A DNA stretch of 64,000 nucleotides from Pseudomonadota bacterium. Its GTDB lineage: Bacteria > Desulfobacterota > Desulfobacteria > Desulfobacterales > RPRI01. The stretch is from NCBI GenBank assembly GCA_018817425.1, contig JAHITX010000079.1:124001-188000 (forward strand), read 5' to 3'. Both the position numbers and the translations under genes were made by a program. Positions 32,575-41,915 of this stretch are shown one piece after another. Position 1 is the stretch's first letter. Each line of letters starts with the position of its first letter. The notes under the pieces were generated by a model, which was given only the letters and a program-made list of their open reading frames with translations, was not told the origin of the DNA and did no database searches.

Positions 32575-33336
32575 TTATTGTGCTATCATTCCACCATCTA
32601 CAACCATGGCATGACCGGTGACATAAGAAGCTTTGTCCGAGCATAACCAAACAATTGCCTCGGCTATTTCTTCCGGTTCCCCCATCCGTCCCATAGGACA
32701 AATGGCTAATGTTATATCTCTTACCTGTGGATAAAGTTCCAGTGTTTTATCAAAGCCGGGCGTTTCCGTGGAACCGGGACATACTGCGTTTACACGGATT
32801 CCGGCTTTTGCATATTCAAGAGCCGCTGCTTTTGTCAGGCCGACTACTCCGTGTTTGCTGGCGACATATGGGCAAACTCCAAAAGATCCAACCAGACCAA
32901 CGGCTGAGGAAACATTAACAATAGAACCGCCGCCCTGTTTTAACATCTGAAGAATCTCATATTTCATGCAAAGCCAGACGCCTTTCAAATCTACATTAAT
33001 TGTACGGTCCCAGCTTTCTTCCGAAGTTTCGGCTGTTGGGATGAAATCCGGTATAACCCCGGCGTTATTAACAGCATAATCCAGACGGCCATAGGTTTTT
33101 ACGGCTTTGTCAATCAGATTTTCAACATCCTTTGTTTTGGAAACATCTCCCTGCACGAATATAGCTTCGCCGCCTTTTTCCTTTATGAGACGGACTACTT
33201 CTTCGCCACCTTTAATATTGGAACCGGTATTTACAACAACTTTGGCTCCTTCACGGGCTAAAAGCAAAGCTGCCGCTTTCCCGATACCTCCGGCTCCACC
33301 TGTTACAAGAGCGATTTTACCTTCCAGTGATTTCAT
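32575..33336 (-). CDS. Short-chain dehydrogenase/reductase (SDR 2)
   Basis: A 253-residue classical SDR: TGGAGGIGKA cofactor loop, 'YAVNNAGVIPD', Ser in 'NVSSAVGLVGSF', YVASKHGVV as the Tyr-Lys pair, and 'YVTGHAMVVDGGMIAQ' at the end. It resembles the glucose/3-oxoacyl dehydrogenase subgroup often found oxidising ring hydroxyls. Start ATG is preceded by a weak purine stretch. It is the fourth gene of the 38.8-27.9 kb transcription unit. Confidence 0.88.
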   Translation of the reverse strand: MKSLEGKIALVTGGAGGIGKAAALLLAREGAKVVVNTGSNIKGGEEVVRLIKEKGGEAIFVQGDVSKTKDVENLIDKAVKTYGRLDYAVNNAGVIPDFIPTAETSEESWDRTINVDLKGVWLCMKYEILQMLKQGGGSIVNVSSAVGLVGSFGVCPYVASKHGVVGLTKAAALEYAKAGIRVNAVCPGSTETPGFDKTLELYPQVRDITLAICPMGRMGEPEEIAEAIVWLCSDKASYVTGHAMVVDGGMIAQ

Positions 33337-33364
33337 TTAATTCATACTCCATTTATAGAGATTT

Positions 33365-33459
33365 GGCGGGGTGTAAAACCCAGCTCATATCACGGCGGGG
33401 TGTAAAACCCCGCCCTACGACTATATATGCATCACATTGGGCGGGTTGTGAACCCGCCC
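33365..33459. repeat. Three GC-rich hairpin units between SDR genes
   Basis: Three related palindromes lie in the 186-base gap: a damaged one at 33365-33381 (GGCGGGGTGTAAAACCC), a perfect one at 33394-33414 (GGCGGGGTGTAAAACCCCGCC) and a variant at 33439-33459 (GGGCGGGTTGTGAACCCGCCC). They belong to the same family as 35330-35351 and 59692-59713. They could stabilise or end transcripts between the two SDR genes. Confidence 0.7.
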
Positions 33460-33522
33460 CTACATCTCGGCATTTTTATGCTGTCGCCCCCTTGACCCCT
33501 TGAATCCTCGAACCCTTCAATT

Positions 33523-34275
33523 TTACGGCATACTGATTCCACCGTCAACGGAAACGGTTTGTCCGGTCATAAAAGAACTTTCATCAGAAGCTAAGAAGAT
33601 CGCTATTCCGATATAATCTTCTGGCACCCCAGTCCTTCGCAGAGGTGTCATATTGATTACTGCATCTGTAAGCTCTTGGGAAAGCCCGGTGGATTTCATA
33701 CCTTCGGTAGGAGTAAGGCCGGGGCAAATGCCGTTGACGTTAATACCTAAGGGGCCCAATTCTACAGCCAGTGTTCTTGTCAGACTTATTACAGCACCTT
33801 TTGTGGAGGCATAATCGGAGTTCATTGGAATGCCTATACGGCCCTGACTCGAAGCTATATTTATTATTTTGCCGTATTTTTTTTCAATCATGGTTTTAAC
33901 TACAGCCTGGGTGCAAAAGTATAATCCCTTCAGGTTAACCTTGACAACCTGATCAAACATATCTTCTTCTCTTAGCCAAAACGGCAGCGAAGGTGTCTGT
34001 TTTGCAGCATTGTTTACAAGAACATCAATCTTGCCATAGCGTGATATTATTTCTTCCACCATACGTTTATTATCTTCCATAACGGAAATATCCGAAAGGA
34101 TCGGCAAAAACTCGCCACCGGAAGATTTAAGCTCTTCAAAGGCCTTATCCAGACGACCTTGATTAGAGCCGGTTATTACTACTTTAGCTCCTTCTTTGGC
34201 ATATCCGGCAGCCAATGCTTTACCGATACCAGCGCTTCCTCCCGTTACTATTACTACCTTACTTTCTAATCTCAT
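33523..34275 (-). CDS. Short-chain dehydrogenase/reductase (SDR 3)
   Basis: A 250-residue classical SDR: TGGSAGIGKA, 'VLVNNAAKQTP', Ser in 'NIASSQGRIGIP', YASTKGAVI and 'FMTGQTVSVDGGISMP'. The decayed gene fragment at 52422-52556 is closest to this one (both read 'YIGIAI.LA.DE' and end in 'SVDGG..MP'), so the family has duplicated within the island. NAD(P) preference cannot be judged reliably. Ribosome site AAGGGGAA. Confidence 0.88.
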   Translation of the reverse strand: MRLESKVVIVTGGSAGIGKALAAGYAKEGAKVVITGSNQGRLDKAFEELKSSGGEFLPILSDISVMEDNKRMVEEIISRYGKIDVLVNNAAKQTPSLPFWLREEDMFDQVVKVNLKGLYFCTQAVVKTMIEKKYGKIINIASSQGRIGIPMNSDYASTKGAVISLTRTLAVELGPLGINVNGICPGLTPTEGMKSTGLSQELTDAVINMTPLRRTGVPEDYIGIAIFLASDESSFMTGQTVSVDGGISMP

Positions 34276-34318
34276 CTTATTTCCCCTTCCATTGAATTAA
34301 TGTAAGCAGTAATTCCGG

Positions 34319-35260
34319 TTAAGCTTTAGGCTTTTGTTTGCCTACCATCTCATAATATTCAGCAGCGGCTGTCTTAGGATTCTTATATAATATTATTTGG
34401 CAGGGCTCAGGTCCTTTGCCATTATTGCATGTAATAACCGGCCATGGAGCTCCGATCTTTTCTATGGACATCATTGCATGTATTATGGTCAGATGAGTTT
34501 GGTATACTGTACAATCATCGCGATACCAGGTTTCAGGGCCTTTTTCTTTGACCCTTGCAAAATTTATCGGTTCCTTATAATACCCGTCTATGATCTGGCG
34601 ACCGCAGCTTCCGCAAACATGCAATTTCATAATAAACTTTTCATCATCTTCTTCAATTGTAAATTCACAAAGATTGCCATGCATCAACATGCTCCAGTAT
34701 TGAATGCGAAACTTTGGATCACATTGGATATCTTGTTCCATCCATGGCATCCAATGACTGCCGCCGGCATAACGGTGAGCTTTCTCAAGAGCTTCAAGAC
34801 CTCCCAGATCGCGATAGATTCTTGATAAAAGAAGAGTAGTCCAGCTATTGTAAAGATCGTGATAATCTCGCCATCCTTTTTCCAGAAACTTAAACAGATC
34901 TTTAGCTTCCTTTATCTTACCTGCATCAATTAACACGGACATTTCTTCCTTTGCGGATCTGCTGCATTTATCTGCTTCTTCTATTGTCATACCGAATTTG
35001 ATAGCCTGCATAATAACTTCAGCTATAGGAGCAGAACCGGCAAGGCCTTCATGTCCGTAATTGCTGTATATAAATTCCTGAAGAAATGCGACCCAGTTCT
35101 GGTACATGATATGAAGACCAAAGAAAGCGTCTTCTAATTCACCGTATTTCTGCTTAGCCGCTTCTTTATCTACGCTCTCAAGTACTGTTGCAAATTGTTT
35201 TGTAGGCGGAATGCACATAGCTTCCAACTCGGCTTGTGTACACAATCTTTTTTCGCTCAT
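34319..35260 (-). CDS. Unrecognised 313-residue soluble protein with CxxC
   Basis: A soluble helical protein with no signal peptide. Noticeable features: many aromatic residues in the first half (AFFGLHIMYQNWVAFLQEFIYSNYGHEG), a 'GWRDYHDLYNSWTTLLLSRIYRDLGG' block, and 'HVCGSCGRQI' near residue 217, a possible metal site, followed by an HxxMxS-type segment 'IIHAMMSIEKIGAPWPVITC'. I do not recognise the family. Ribosome site AAGGAG. It stands 43 bases from SDR 3 and next to two phytoene-desaturase-like enzymes, so it is likely an enzyme of the same pathway. Confidence 0.7.
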   Translation of the reverse strand: MSEKRLCTQAELEAMCIPPTKQFATVLESVDKEAAKQKYGELEDAFFGLHIMYQNWVAFLQEFIYSNYGHEGLAGSAPIAEVIMQAIKFGMTIEEADKCSRSAKEEMSVLIDAGKIKEAKDLFKFLEKGWRDYHDLYNSWTTLLLSRIYRDLGGLEALEKAHRYAGGSHWMPWMEQDIQCDPKFRIQYWSMLMHGNLCEFTIEEDDEKFIMKLHVCGSCGRQIIDGYYKEPINFARVKEKGPETWYRDDCTVYQTHLTIIHAMMSIEKIGAPWPVITCNNGKGPEPCQIILYKNPKTAAAEYYEMVGKQKPKA

Positions 35261-35290
35261 ATCTTTTTCTCCTTAATTTATAGCGTTGTC

Positions 35291-35351
35291 GGCGGCATAT
35301 GAAATGCCGCCCTATGAGAGATTAAGGTAGGGCGGGGTTTTATACCCCGCC
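35291..35351. repeat. 60-bp GC-rich double-hairpin repeat, copy 1
   Basis: GGCGGCATATGAAATGCCGCC (hairpin), a 17-base linker with GAGATTA, then GGGCGGGGTTTTATACCCCGCC (hairpin). The whole unit recurs at 59654-59713 with only small changes, and single units occur at 33365-33459. No gene. It lies between the unknown gene and the flavoprotein gene and may shape operon processing. Confidence 0.75.
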
Positions 35352-35407
35352 GGTTTTAATTTCCACTCCCTTGAGCTGAACATGGGGAGGGTAAATTATG
35401 TCCTCAT

Positions 35408-37015
35408 TCAAGGAAGCAACCCTTTTTCTCTAGCTTGGATTACACAATCCGGGTCACTCCACCATTTTCCCATGCCGAGATCTTCAACAATAGCTGAAGC
35501 AGCCACATAACCGCATGCACCAAGTATCATACCACCCGGATAGGTGCTAGCACCATTAACATATAATCCGGGAATCGGAGTTCTGTATGAAGAACAAAGG
35601 GGATTCGGTCTGTTGGAACCAAGCTGGAAAGCTGTGTAGGCTCCGTGTTTGAAGCTTCCCCTTTTCATTGTCGCGAATCTTCTTTCCACATCAAGAGGAG
35701 ATGTGGTTGATGTGTGTACATCCATATAAGCGGATTTGAAATTTGTGGAATAACTTGCCCACATGTCCATAAACTTTTCGGTAATTTCTTTTTCTCTTGC
35801 ATCCCAGTTGGCAGCATCACCATCAAGATCAAAAGGAGCAAGAGTCTCTAATTTGGCTGTATGATATCCTTTTGGGGCCAGGCCTGGTGAATAAAGACTT
35901 AAGGGAGAAGCATGCGCATGAAGTGAAATTTCTCCGTTATCCATTTTTTTGAACCCTGCATTCAGATCCTCAAAATTATCAAGTCCCAAAACACAGGTGA
36001 GTGCTTTATTTACATCGGGATTATCTTTTGCAGCCTTATATTCAACCGGTTCTTTTAAGGCAATATTGAAATTAAGCATGCTGTAATATTCCCATTTCCA
36101 CTCATTGACATAAAAATTAAGATCGTCAGTACAGTTCTCTTCTCCTACAAGCTCCTTAAAAGTCTGTTCGGGATTTAAACTACTAATGATTGTTTTTCCC
36201 CAGAATTCTCTGCCGTCTTCCATCTTAACCCCGACAGCCCTGCCGTTTTCCATAATGATTTTTTCAGGAGCCATTCCTTCAACAACGTCTCCACCTGCAT
36301 GGGTGATTCCAATCAAAGCTCCTATGGCTCTGTGAGTACCTCCCCGGCAGATTCCGCTGTTTAACATCCGGTAAACAAACAGGGGAAACAAAAAGCCCAA
36401 TCCCGACTCAAATGGAACCCCCCACATGGTTGCCAGATACAGAAGAAGGGTTTTTGTAGGCTCGCCAAAACCAAACTGATCAACGATTTGCAAAAAATTC
36501 ATTTCCGCCAATTCTCCAAATCGATTTGCTATAGGCATGTTAGCTTTTTCAAACATTGCAAACTGGTCAAGAGCAGGTACTGCGTAAGTATATGTAGCAG
36601 GAAATAAAATTTCATCAAAGATGGCCTTCATCTCTTCATGAAGGGCGAGAAAACTTTTTGCATCATCTTTGGAGAATGTGCTTATAGATTGCGCTGTTTT
36701 TTCAGGGTCCTGATAAAAAACCAGGGGGCCATCTTTGGTTATCAGGGCTGCCTGAACTTCGGGAGTAACAAATTTGACCCCATCAGCAGCCATATCAAAG
36801 TCTTTATAGGCCGGCATCAATTCGCCCATAACCATATATGTTGCATGAGGCTGATAACGAAAACCTCCTGAATTATCGGAAGCTGCGCCGCCGCCCATCT
36901 CGCGCCTTTTCTCAATCACCAGTACCTTGGCGCCTGCTTTTATCAGGTATGCAGCAGTAGTTAACCCGTTGGGACCACCGCCGATTATTATAGCATCATA
37001 TTCTCTTTTATCCAT
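35408..37015 (-). CDS. Phytoene-desaturase-like FAD oxidoreductase (COG1233), copy 1
   Basis: A 535-residue flavoprotein of the phytoene dehydrogenase/amine-oxidase superfamily. The N-terminal FAD fold is IIGGGPNGLTTAAYLIKAGA followed by 'EKRREMGGGA'; the C-terminal FAD-contact block is 'LYVNGASTYPGGMILGACGYVAA'. Such enzymes desaturate, isomerise or oxidise isoprenoid or other hydrophobic substrates. Two further paralogs are in this window (37047 and 49306), and the next gene upstream is one of them, which suggests sequential or heteromeric action. Ribosome site AAGGAG. Confidence 0.82.
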   Translation of the reverse strand: MDKREYDAIIIGGGPNGLTTAAYLIKAGAKVLVIEKRREMGGGAASDNSGGFRYQPHATYMVMGELMPAYKDFDMAADGVKFVTPEVQAALITKDGPLVFYQDPEKTAQSISTFSKDDAKSFLALHEEMKAIFDEILFPATYTYAVPALDQFAMFEKANMPIANRFGELAEMNFLQIVDQFGFGEPTKTLLLYLATMWGVPFESGLGFLFPLFVYRMLNSGICRGGTHRAIGALIGITHAGGDVVEGMAPEKIIMENGRAVGVKMEDGREFWGKTIISSLNPEQTFKELVGEENCTDDLNFYVNEWKWEYYSMLNFNIALKEPVEYKAAKDNPDVNKALTCVLGLDNFEDLNAGFKKMDNGEISLHAHASPLSLYSPGLAPKGYHTAKLETLAPFDLDGDAANWDAREKEITEKFMDMWASYSTNFKSAYMDVHTSTTSPLDVERRFATMKRGSFKHGAYTAFQLGSNRPNPLCSSYRTPIPGLYVNGASTYPGGMILGACGYVAASAIVEDLGMGKWWSDPDCVIQAREKGLLP

Positions 37016-37046
37016 TTCAATTTCTCCTTGCGATAGTCTGTAATTA

Positions 37047-38777
37047 CTAGTCCAATATGCTCGTCTTTTTTAACGGGACGTAAGTCTTGTCGATATATTT
37101 TTTCTGAATATATTCAAAAGCTCTGTGAACCCACCAAGGCTGATTTCTTATCCCAAGCTCTTCAGCGATCTGACATGCCGCACGGTATCCGTTTCCGCCG
37201 CTGCTCCATGAAGGCCCGACGCTTCCTGCTCCGTAAAGGTTTTTAATAGGAGTTACAACTCCTCCTTTTTCAAAACCTTCTATATCCGCTCTGTTTGCAA
37301 AAAACATTTGGTTGGCTGCAGTGCTTCCACCGCTCATACATCCTCTGGTGTAGTGTGGATTAAATCTTGAAAGATCAAGGGGTGTGGTGAACCAATAGTC
37401 AAGTATACTATCTGTAAAACCCGGGCAGGCTTTTTCCATGGTTCCAATGTGAGTATCAAATACAGACTTTCTGAAATCCTTGTCATCCCAGATCTCCGGC
37501 CCGCCCTTTTCATAGATTGCATAAGGTACTTCTATGCAAACATTTATAACACAATTATCAGATTTGGTTTGTGTTGGATCATCCATATGAGCATAAACAT
37601 AACTAAGAGGTGTTAATCCTTCTGAAGGAATTCTGCCGCCGACTCTTTCTCCCCATCCCTGCATAAGTTCTCCCAGGGTATTTGGTCCTATCATGCCGGT
37701 CAGTGATTGAATAATATCAGGATCATCTTTTTCCGCTTCAAAGCGGGGCCTGTGTTTTAATGCAAAATGTATTTCGACCAGTACTCCGTCATACTTCCAG
37801 TTTGTCTTAAGTTTCTGGATTACTTTTCTGTCGAGATGCTCCTCACCCACCATTTCGCAAAATGTGTAACGGGGATTTATATTGGTTACAACCTTTTTTG
37901 CGGTTATTTCTTTACCCGGAAAAGCTGCATCATCATCTAAAATAACTCCTTTGGCTTCTCCTCCTGCAACAATAATTTTCTTTACCGGGCAACTGTTAAA
38001 CAACTTACCGCCAAGAGCCCTGAAACAACGTATAAATACATGGGCTACGGAATGACATCCGTTTTTCGGATGAGAATAATATAATCCCATCGGCAGCAAT
38101 GCGGCCAGCATACTCTGTCCTCCGGTATAGTGAGGATATATGGCGCCTCCTATGGCAATACTTGCGGCATACATTTTAAACTGTTCGCTTTCATACATTG
38201 CATCCAGCATTTCAAATGCATTTAAGTCGGTTATCTCGTACGGATCTTTAAACGGAAAAACAGGAGCAACCAGATCAAGAAGAATATCGAAATTTTCCCA
38301 GGTCCAGAAATCAGTGAAAAACAACTCTGTGAATTTGCACATCTTGGATACTTTATCATCATAAGGCTCAGAAAAATAGGCAACCATATCCAAAATCTTT
38401 TGGGCATCTTTTTCCGAAAATCTTCTTACTTTATCAGCCGTTTTTGTCGGGTCCCAGCAGTTATTTACAAGACAGGTATTGTCTTCAAAAATATAGCCCC
38501 AGCCCCAATCCGCCATCATATGTGTATCCTGATATCCATATCTGTCCAATTCCAAATCCAGTTGAGACATCATTATAGGCTCTACATCTCCCCATATACA
38601 GGACTGAACTATATGACCGGGACGCATAGCTTCGTGAGCGCACCGTCCTCCTCCCGATTCCTCCCTGGCTTCAAATACTGCCACTTTCAATCCTGCCTTT
38701 TGAAGATAACAGGCACAAACCAATCCAGATACACCACCGCCAATAATGGCAACATCAAAATCTTCATGTTTTGACAT
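37047..38777 (-). CDS. Phytoene-desaturase-like FAD oxidoreductase (COG1233), copy 2
   Basis: A 576-residue paralog of the preceding entry. FAD fold IIGGGVSGLVCACYLQKAGL with 'EAREESGGGRCAHE'; C-terminal block 'NLYGAGSVGPSWSSGGNGYRAA'. It carries more cysteine and tryptophan than copy 1 and has a long middle domain (about 170-420) that should form the substrate pocket. It is the first gene of the - strand unit that runs to 27920; the 150-base gap before it is shared with the divergently transcribed XRE/zinc-ribbon gene, a likely regulator. Confidence 0.82.
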   Translation of the reverse strand: MSKHEDFDVAIIGGGVSGLVCACYLQKAGLKVAVFEAREESGGGRCAHEAMRPGHIVQSCIWGDVEPIMMSQLDLELDRYGYQDTHMMADWGWGYIFEDNTCLVNNCWDPTKTADKVRRFSEKDAQKILDMVAYFSEPYDDKVSKMCKFTELFFTDFWTWENFDILLDLVAPVFPFKDPYEITDLNAFEMLDAMYESEQFKMYAASIAIGGAIYPHYTGGQSMLAALLPMGLYYSHPKNGCHSVAHVFIRCFRALGGKLFNSCPVKKIIVAGGEAKGVILDDDAAFPGKEITAKKVVTNINPRYTFCEMVGEEHLDRKVIQKLKTNWKYDGVLVEIHFALKHRPRFEAEKDDPDIIQSLTGMIGPNTLGELMQGWGERVGGRIPSEGLTPLSYVYAHMDDPTQTKSDNCVINVCIEVPYAIYEKGGPEIWDDKDFRKSVFDTHIGTMEKACPGFTDSILDYWFTTPLDLSRFNPHYTRGCMSGGSTAANQMFFANRADIEGFEKGGVVTPIKNLYGAGSVGPSWSSGGNGYRAACQIAEELGIRNQPWWVHRAFEYIQKKYIDKTYVPLKKTSILD

Positions 38778-38927
38778 GTTAATTAATCCTCCTTATTTTT
38801 ATCATCCCGGTGCCAAGCCTAAAAACCAGCAATTGACAAATATCTTTATCCTGATGCATAATAATTAGGCTTATAGTTCAACAAACAGTATTTTATTCCA
38901 TTAATTTGGGTAAAGGATAAATTACAC

Positions 38928-40409
38928 ATGGCCTCTTTACCACGAACAAAGGTTGCGCAGACAAATGCAAAGCTATATATGTCTTTGGGAATATTGATTA
39001 AAGACTACCGTAAATGGCGTGGAATCAGCCAGGAGGCTTTTGCGGAATCTATAAAGATAAGTGTGAGGGAATTGCAATATTGGGAGTCCGATACCCGAAA
39101 CGCCAGAATAGAAAATCTTCATGACCTTTCCGAAGTAGCCGGAATCCCAATGCAGGTTTGTGTGGCGTTGAATGCTCAACAGCCGGTCTGGTATTCGCTC
39201 AGAACAAGGCGCTTTACCTACTCATCTATTGAAGAAGCCCTTTTTTCCTCTCCTGAATTATTAAAAAGCAGCCAACAATTCGATGAAGGTGTCATAACAA
39301 GATATGATACGGTTAAAACCGATAAACATATCCGTATGATTATTTCCTGTCATTGCGACATTTACGGGACCGAAAACACAATTACGGCTAATACAATAAA
39401 AGCAGCCGGTATGCTGCTTCCCGACCTTAATATTATTGCTTTTGATAGTTGGGGACATTATGTGGGGCACCAGATCTGTTTACCTGTCAAATATGATTTG
39501 TACCGACAGCTAAAGGAACAAAATGTGTTTGAAGGAAATATTACAGATAAGACAATAGCTGATATTCTCAAAATGGGTGAAGGAGTATTTTATTTTTATT
39601 CAATATTTACGGCCAATACGAGTGCTGCACAAACGATTTTGAGCAATAATCACAGATACCTTGATAAAATTGAATCCAAAGATAAATATCTGATTGTCCG
39701 AAATGCAGTCACAGCTGACGGAAGAAACCTTTCCGGCAGCTTTGGAATGAAAATGATATTTAGCAAAAAAACGGCAAATAAAAATATTCAGACAGAAACA
39801 GTTCCTGCAATGTATGAAGCCAGATTGGATCTATTACTGGAACGAGCCGGAAAACCGTATTCTTTGTTTGAAGAATCTGCTGAAAAACCAGATAAAAGTA
39901 ATTTCATTGAAGATGCCGGAAATAAAGAGTCAACGGTTAAACCGGACAAAAAACGATATAATATAAATGAATTACATCAAAAGTTTATGGAAGCAAAAAA
40001 AGGCGGCGATTTTCCGCTAAACGTTGATTTTCCGCTAAACGTTGACACCAAAAAACAAAGCTCCATAAATAATGAAAATAACGTAAAACAATTAAAACCA
40101 GATATATGCCCGAACCCCAAATGTGTTTTCTACAGTAAACTAAATAAAGGCAATATTGTTTTAAATGGAACATACCGTAAAAAAGATGGTAGCGTATCTC
40201 GCCGGTTTTTGTGCAAAAAATGTGGTAAATCATTTTGCAACAGAGCCGGAAGTATTTTCTATGGGTTAAGATCTCCGGAAGAAAAAGTTTTGAAATCTAT
40301 AGAGCTATTGCAGAAAGGAGAGTCCATACAAGGCGTGTCAAAGGCTCTTGGAGTAAAATTCGATACTGTCCGGCACTGGATGAAAATTGCTGCCGAAGAA
40401 AAACAGTAA
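38928..40409 (+). CDS. XRE-type HTH protein with C-terminal transposase-like zinc ribbon and HTH
   Basis: A 493-residue putative regulator with an unusual build. Residues 18-75 are a XRE/Cro HTH (LIKDYRKWRGISQEAFAES ... RELQYWES). Residues about 95-290 form a mixed domain I do not recognise. A low-complexity linker contains an 18-bp tandem duplication (DFPLNVDFPLNV, 40008-40043). Residues about 395-440 are a zinc ribbon (CPNPKC ... FLCKKCGKSFC) like InsA/IS1-type and DDE transposases, followed by a second HTH (IQGVSKALGVKFDTVRHWM). It is transcribed away from the 38.8-27.9 kb operon, so it may regulate that promoter. Confidence 0.65.
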   Translation: MASLPRTKVAQTNAKLYMSLGILIKDYRKWRGISQEAFAESIKISVRELQYWESDTRNARIENLHDLSEVAGIPMQVCVALNAQQPVWYSLRTRRFTYSSIEEALFSSPELLKSSQQFDEGVITRYDTVKTDKHIRMIISCHCDIYGTENTITANTIKAAGMLLPDLNIIAFDSWGHYVGHQICLPVKYDLYRQLKEQNVFEGNITDKTIADILKMGEGVFYFYSIFTANTSAAQTILSNNHRYLDKIESKDKYLIVRNAVTADGRNLSGSFGMKMIFSKKTANKNIQTETVPAMYEARLDLLLERAGKPYSLFEESAEKPDKSNFIEDAGNKESTVKPDKKRYNINELHQKFMEAKKGGDFPLNVDFPLNVDTKKQSSINNENNVKQLKPDICPNPKCVFYSKLNKGNIVLNGTYRKKDGSVSRRFLCKKCGKSFCNRAGSIFYGLRSPEEKVLKSIELLQKGESIQGVSKALGVKFDTVRHWMKIAAEEKQ

Positions 40410-40528
40410 AGTAAAATAGAAGCACCAAAAGAAAAACCATTCCTGCCATTGTTTTGCATCAAGCAGTCGGCAATAATGGGCTTTCAGCTTTTTTTATTTC
40501 CTCGATCGCTGATAAATATATTATACAT

Positions 40529-41833
40529 TTAATTATCTTTCTTAGGCTTCTGCCTGGATTCGGCAAACTTCTTGAGTGCCGAGGTAACTCCCTGAAAAAC
40601 TGCTGTGCCTTTAGGCCAACCGCAGTAAAATGCCAGGTGCAATACGGCTTCCTGTAATTGTTCCTCGGTCAACTCATTGTTTGCCAGCGCACCAAGAACC
40701 TGGGTTTCGATCAGATCAGGACGATCCATCTGCGCTATCGCGCCGATCACCAAAAGCCGCCGGTCGCGGATTGACAGCTGAGGACGTGTCCATATATTTC
40801 CAAACACAATGCTTAACGTAGCGTCAACAAACGGTGGCAAGTCATCGGAGGCCGGTGGCATCTGAACCGTGCCTTTTCCGTAGACCTTGTCCAGCATTTG
40901 AGCGCCGCGTCGCTTAGGATCTGAGTCGTCACTAACCTCAGCTGCAATGTGTTTGGTTGTACCCAGTGGTAAGCCAAAGATCAAATCGCCCCGCTGCTTC
41001 GCCAATACTGCGCCGGGTACTTCAACGCCAAGACTATTGGCAAGATCGATACCTGCATCGAGATCCTTATAAAGCAATTTGGCAGCATTATAAAACAATT
41101 CTATCGTCTCTTTAGGTAAGGCCTTTTCATCAAGAGGCTTTACGCCACGCTTTTCGAGTATGATCGTGCTTTGAATATTGTGGGGATCACTTTTGCGGAT
41201 AACCTCGATCAGCTTATTGATATCTACACCGGCTGCCTCCACCAGTAGTCCACCTTCGTAAGCTCCCATGCTTGCACAATAGTGGATTATGTTGCGTGCC
41301 ACTTTTGCTGTCATACCTGAGCCGATCGGGCCCATATGCGAGAATATCGACGAAAATTCCTCCATAACGCTGCGTATAGATTCGATAGTATCCTCATCTC
41401 CCCCTGCCATCAGACCGGCGGTGCCTTTACACGTTGGTGCGCCACCGGTAGTAATTGCAACATCAATAAGCTTAAAGCCATTTTTAACGGATTCATCGGC
41501 CAATTCTATTACAATAGGTACGCGTATCGTACTCATAAGAGCAACTATCAGGTCAGGATGCACACCTTCGGCTATCCCATGAGGACCGAAGAGCACCGCG
41601 CGGGCTTGGTCTGCGTTGACCACGGAGATTACAATGACATCAGAATTAATAGCTACTTCCGCCGGTGAGCTACAGACCTTAACGCCGGCAACTTTGGTTA
41701 TCGTTTCAGGGCGAATATCGTAACCGCTTACTTCGCGACCATTTCGAATCAGACATTCTGCTATACCGACGCCGATTATACCCATACCAATCACGCCGCA
41801 ACGCTGCCGAGGTGTCGTTGTATCTTCAGGCAT
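40529..41833 (-). CDS. 3-hydroxyisobutyrate dehydrogenase-like / carboxymuconolactone decarboxylase-like fusion
   Basis: A 434-residue two-domain protein. Residues 10-300 are a beta-hydroxyacid dehydrogenase: Rossmann motif GVIGMGIIGVGIAECL, substrate segment 'TTGGAPTCKGTAGLMAGG', and the catalytic lysine in 'SGMTAKVARN'. Residues about 330-425 are an AhpD/carboxymuconolactone-decarboxylase-like domain ('LSIRDRRLLVIGAIAQMDRPDLIETQVLGAL ... EAVLHLAFYCGWPKGTAVFQ'). The first half would oxidise a beta-hydroxy acid, the second would decarboxylate or act on a lactone; a coupled oxidation-decarboxylation is an inference from the fusion. It is the last gene of the 57.0-40.5 kb run. Confidence 0.8.
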   Translation of the reverse strand: MPEDTTTPRQRCGVIGMGIIGVGIAECLIRNGREVSGYDIRPETITKVAGVKVCSSPAEVAINSDVIVISVVNADQARAVLFGPHGIAEGVHPDLIVALMSTIRVPIVIELADESVKNGFKLIDVAITTGGAPTCKGTAGLMAGGDEDTIESIRSVMEEFSSIFSHMGPIGSGMTAKVARNIIHYCASMGAYEGGLLVEAAGVDINKLIEVIRKSDPHNIQSTIILEKRGVKPLDEKALPKETIELFYNAAKLLYKDLDAGIDLANSLGVEVPGAVLAKQRGDLIFGLPLGTTKHIAAEVSDDSDPKRRGAQMLDKVYGKGTVQMPPASDDLPPFVDATLSIVFGNIWTRPQLSIRDRRLLVIGAIAQMDRPDLIETQVLGALANNELTEEQLQEAVLHLAFYCGWPKGTAVFQGVTSALKKFAESRQKPKKDN

Positions 41834-41915
41834 ATTTTTGCTCCTTCATTTCTAACAACTTAAAAGTAATATTGTTGATTATTAGAATTCGCTCTGAGCA
41901 GTAATACGACAAAGC

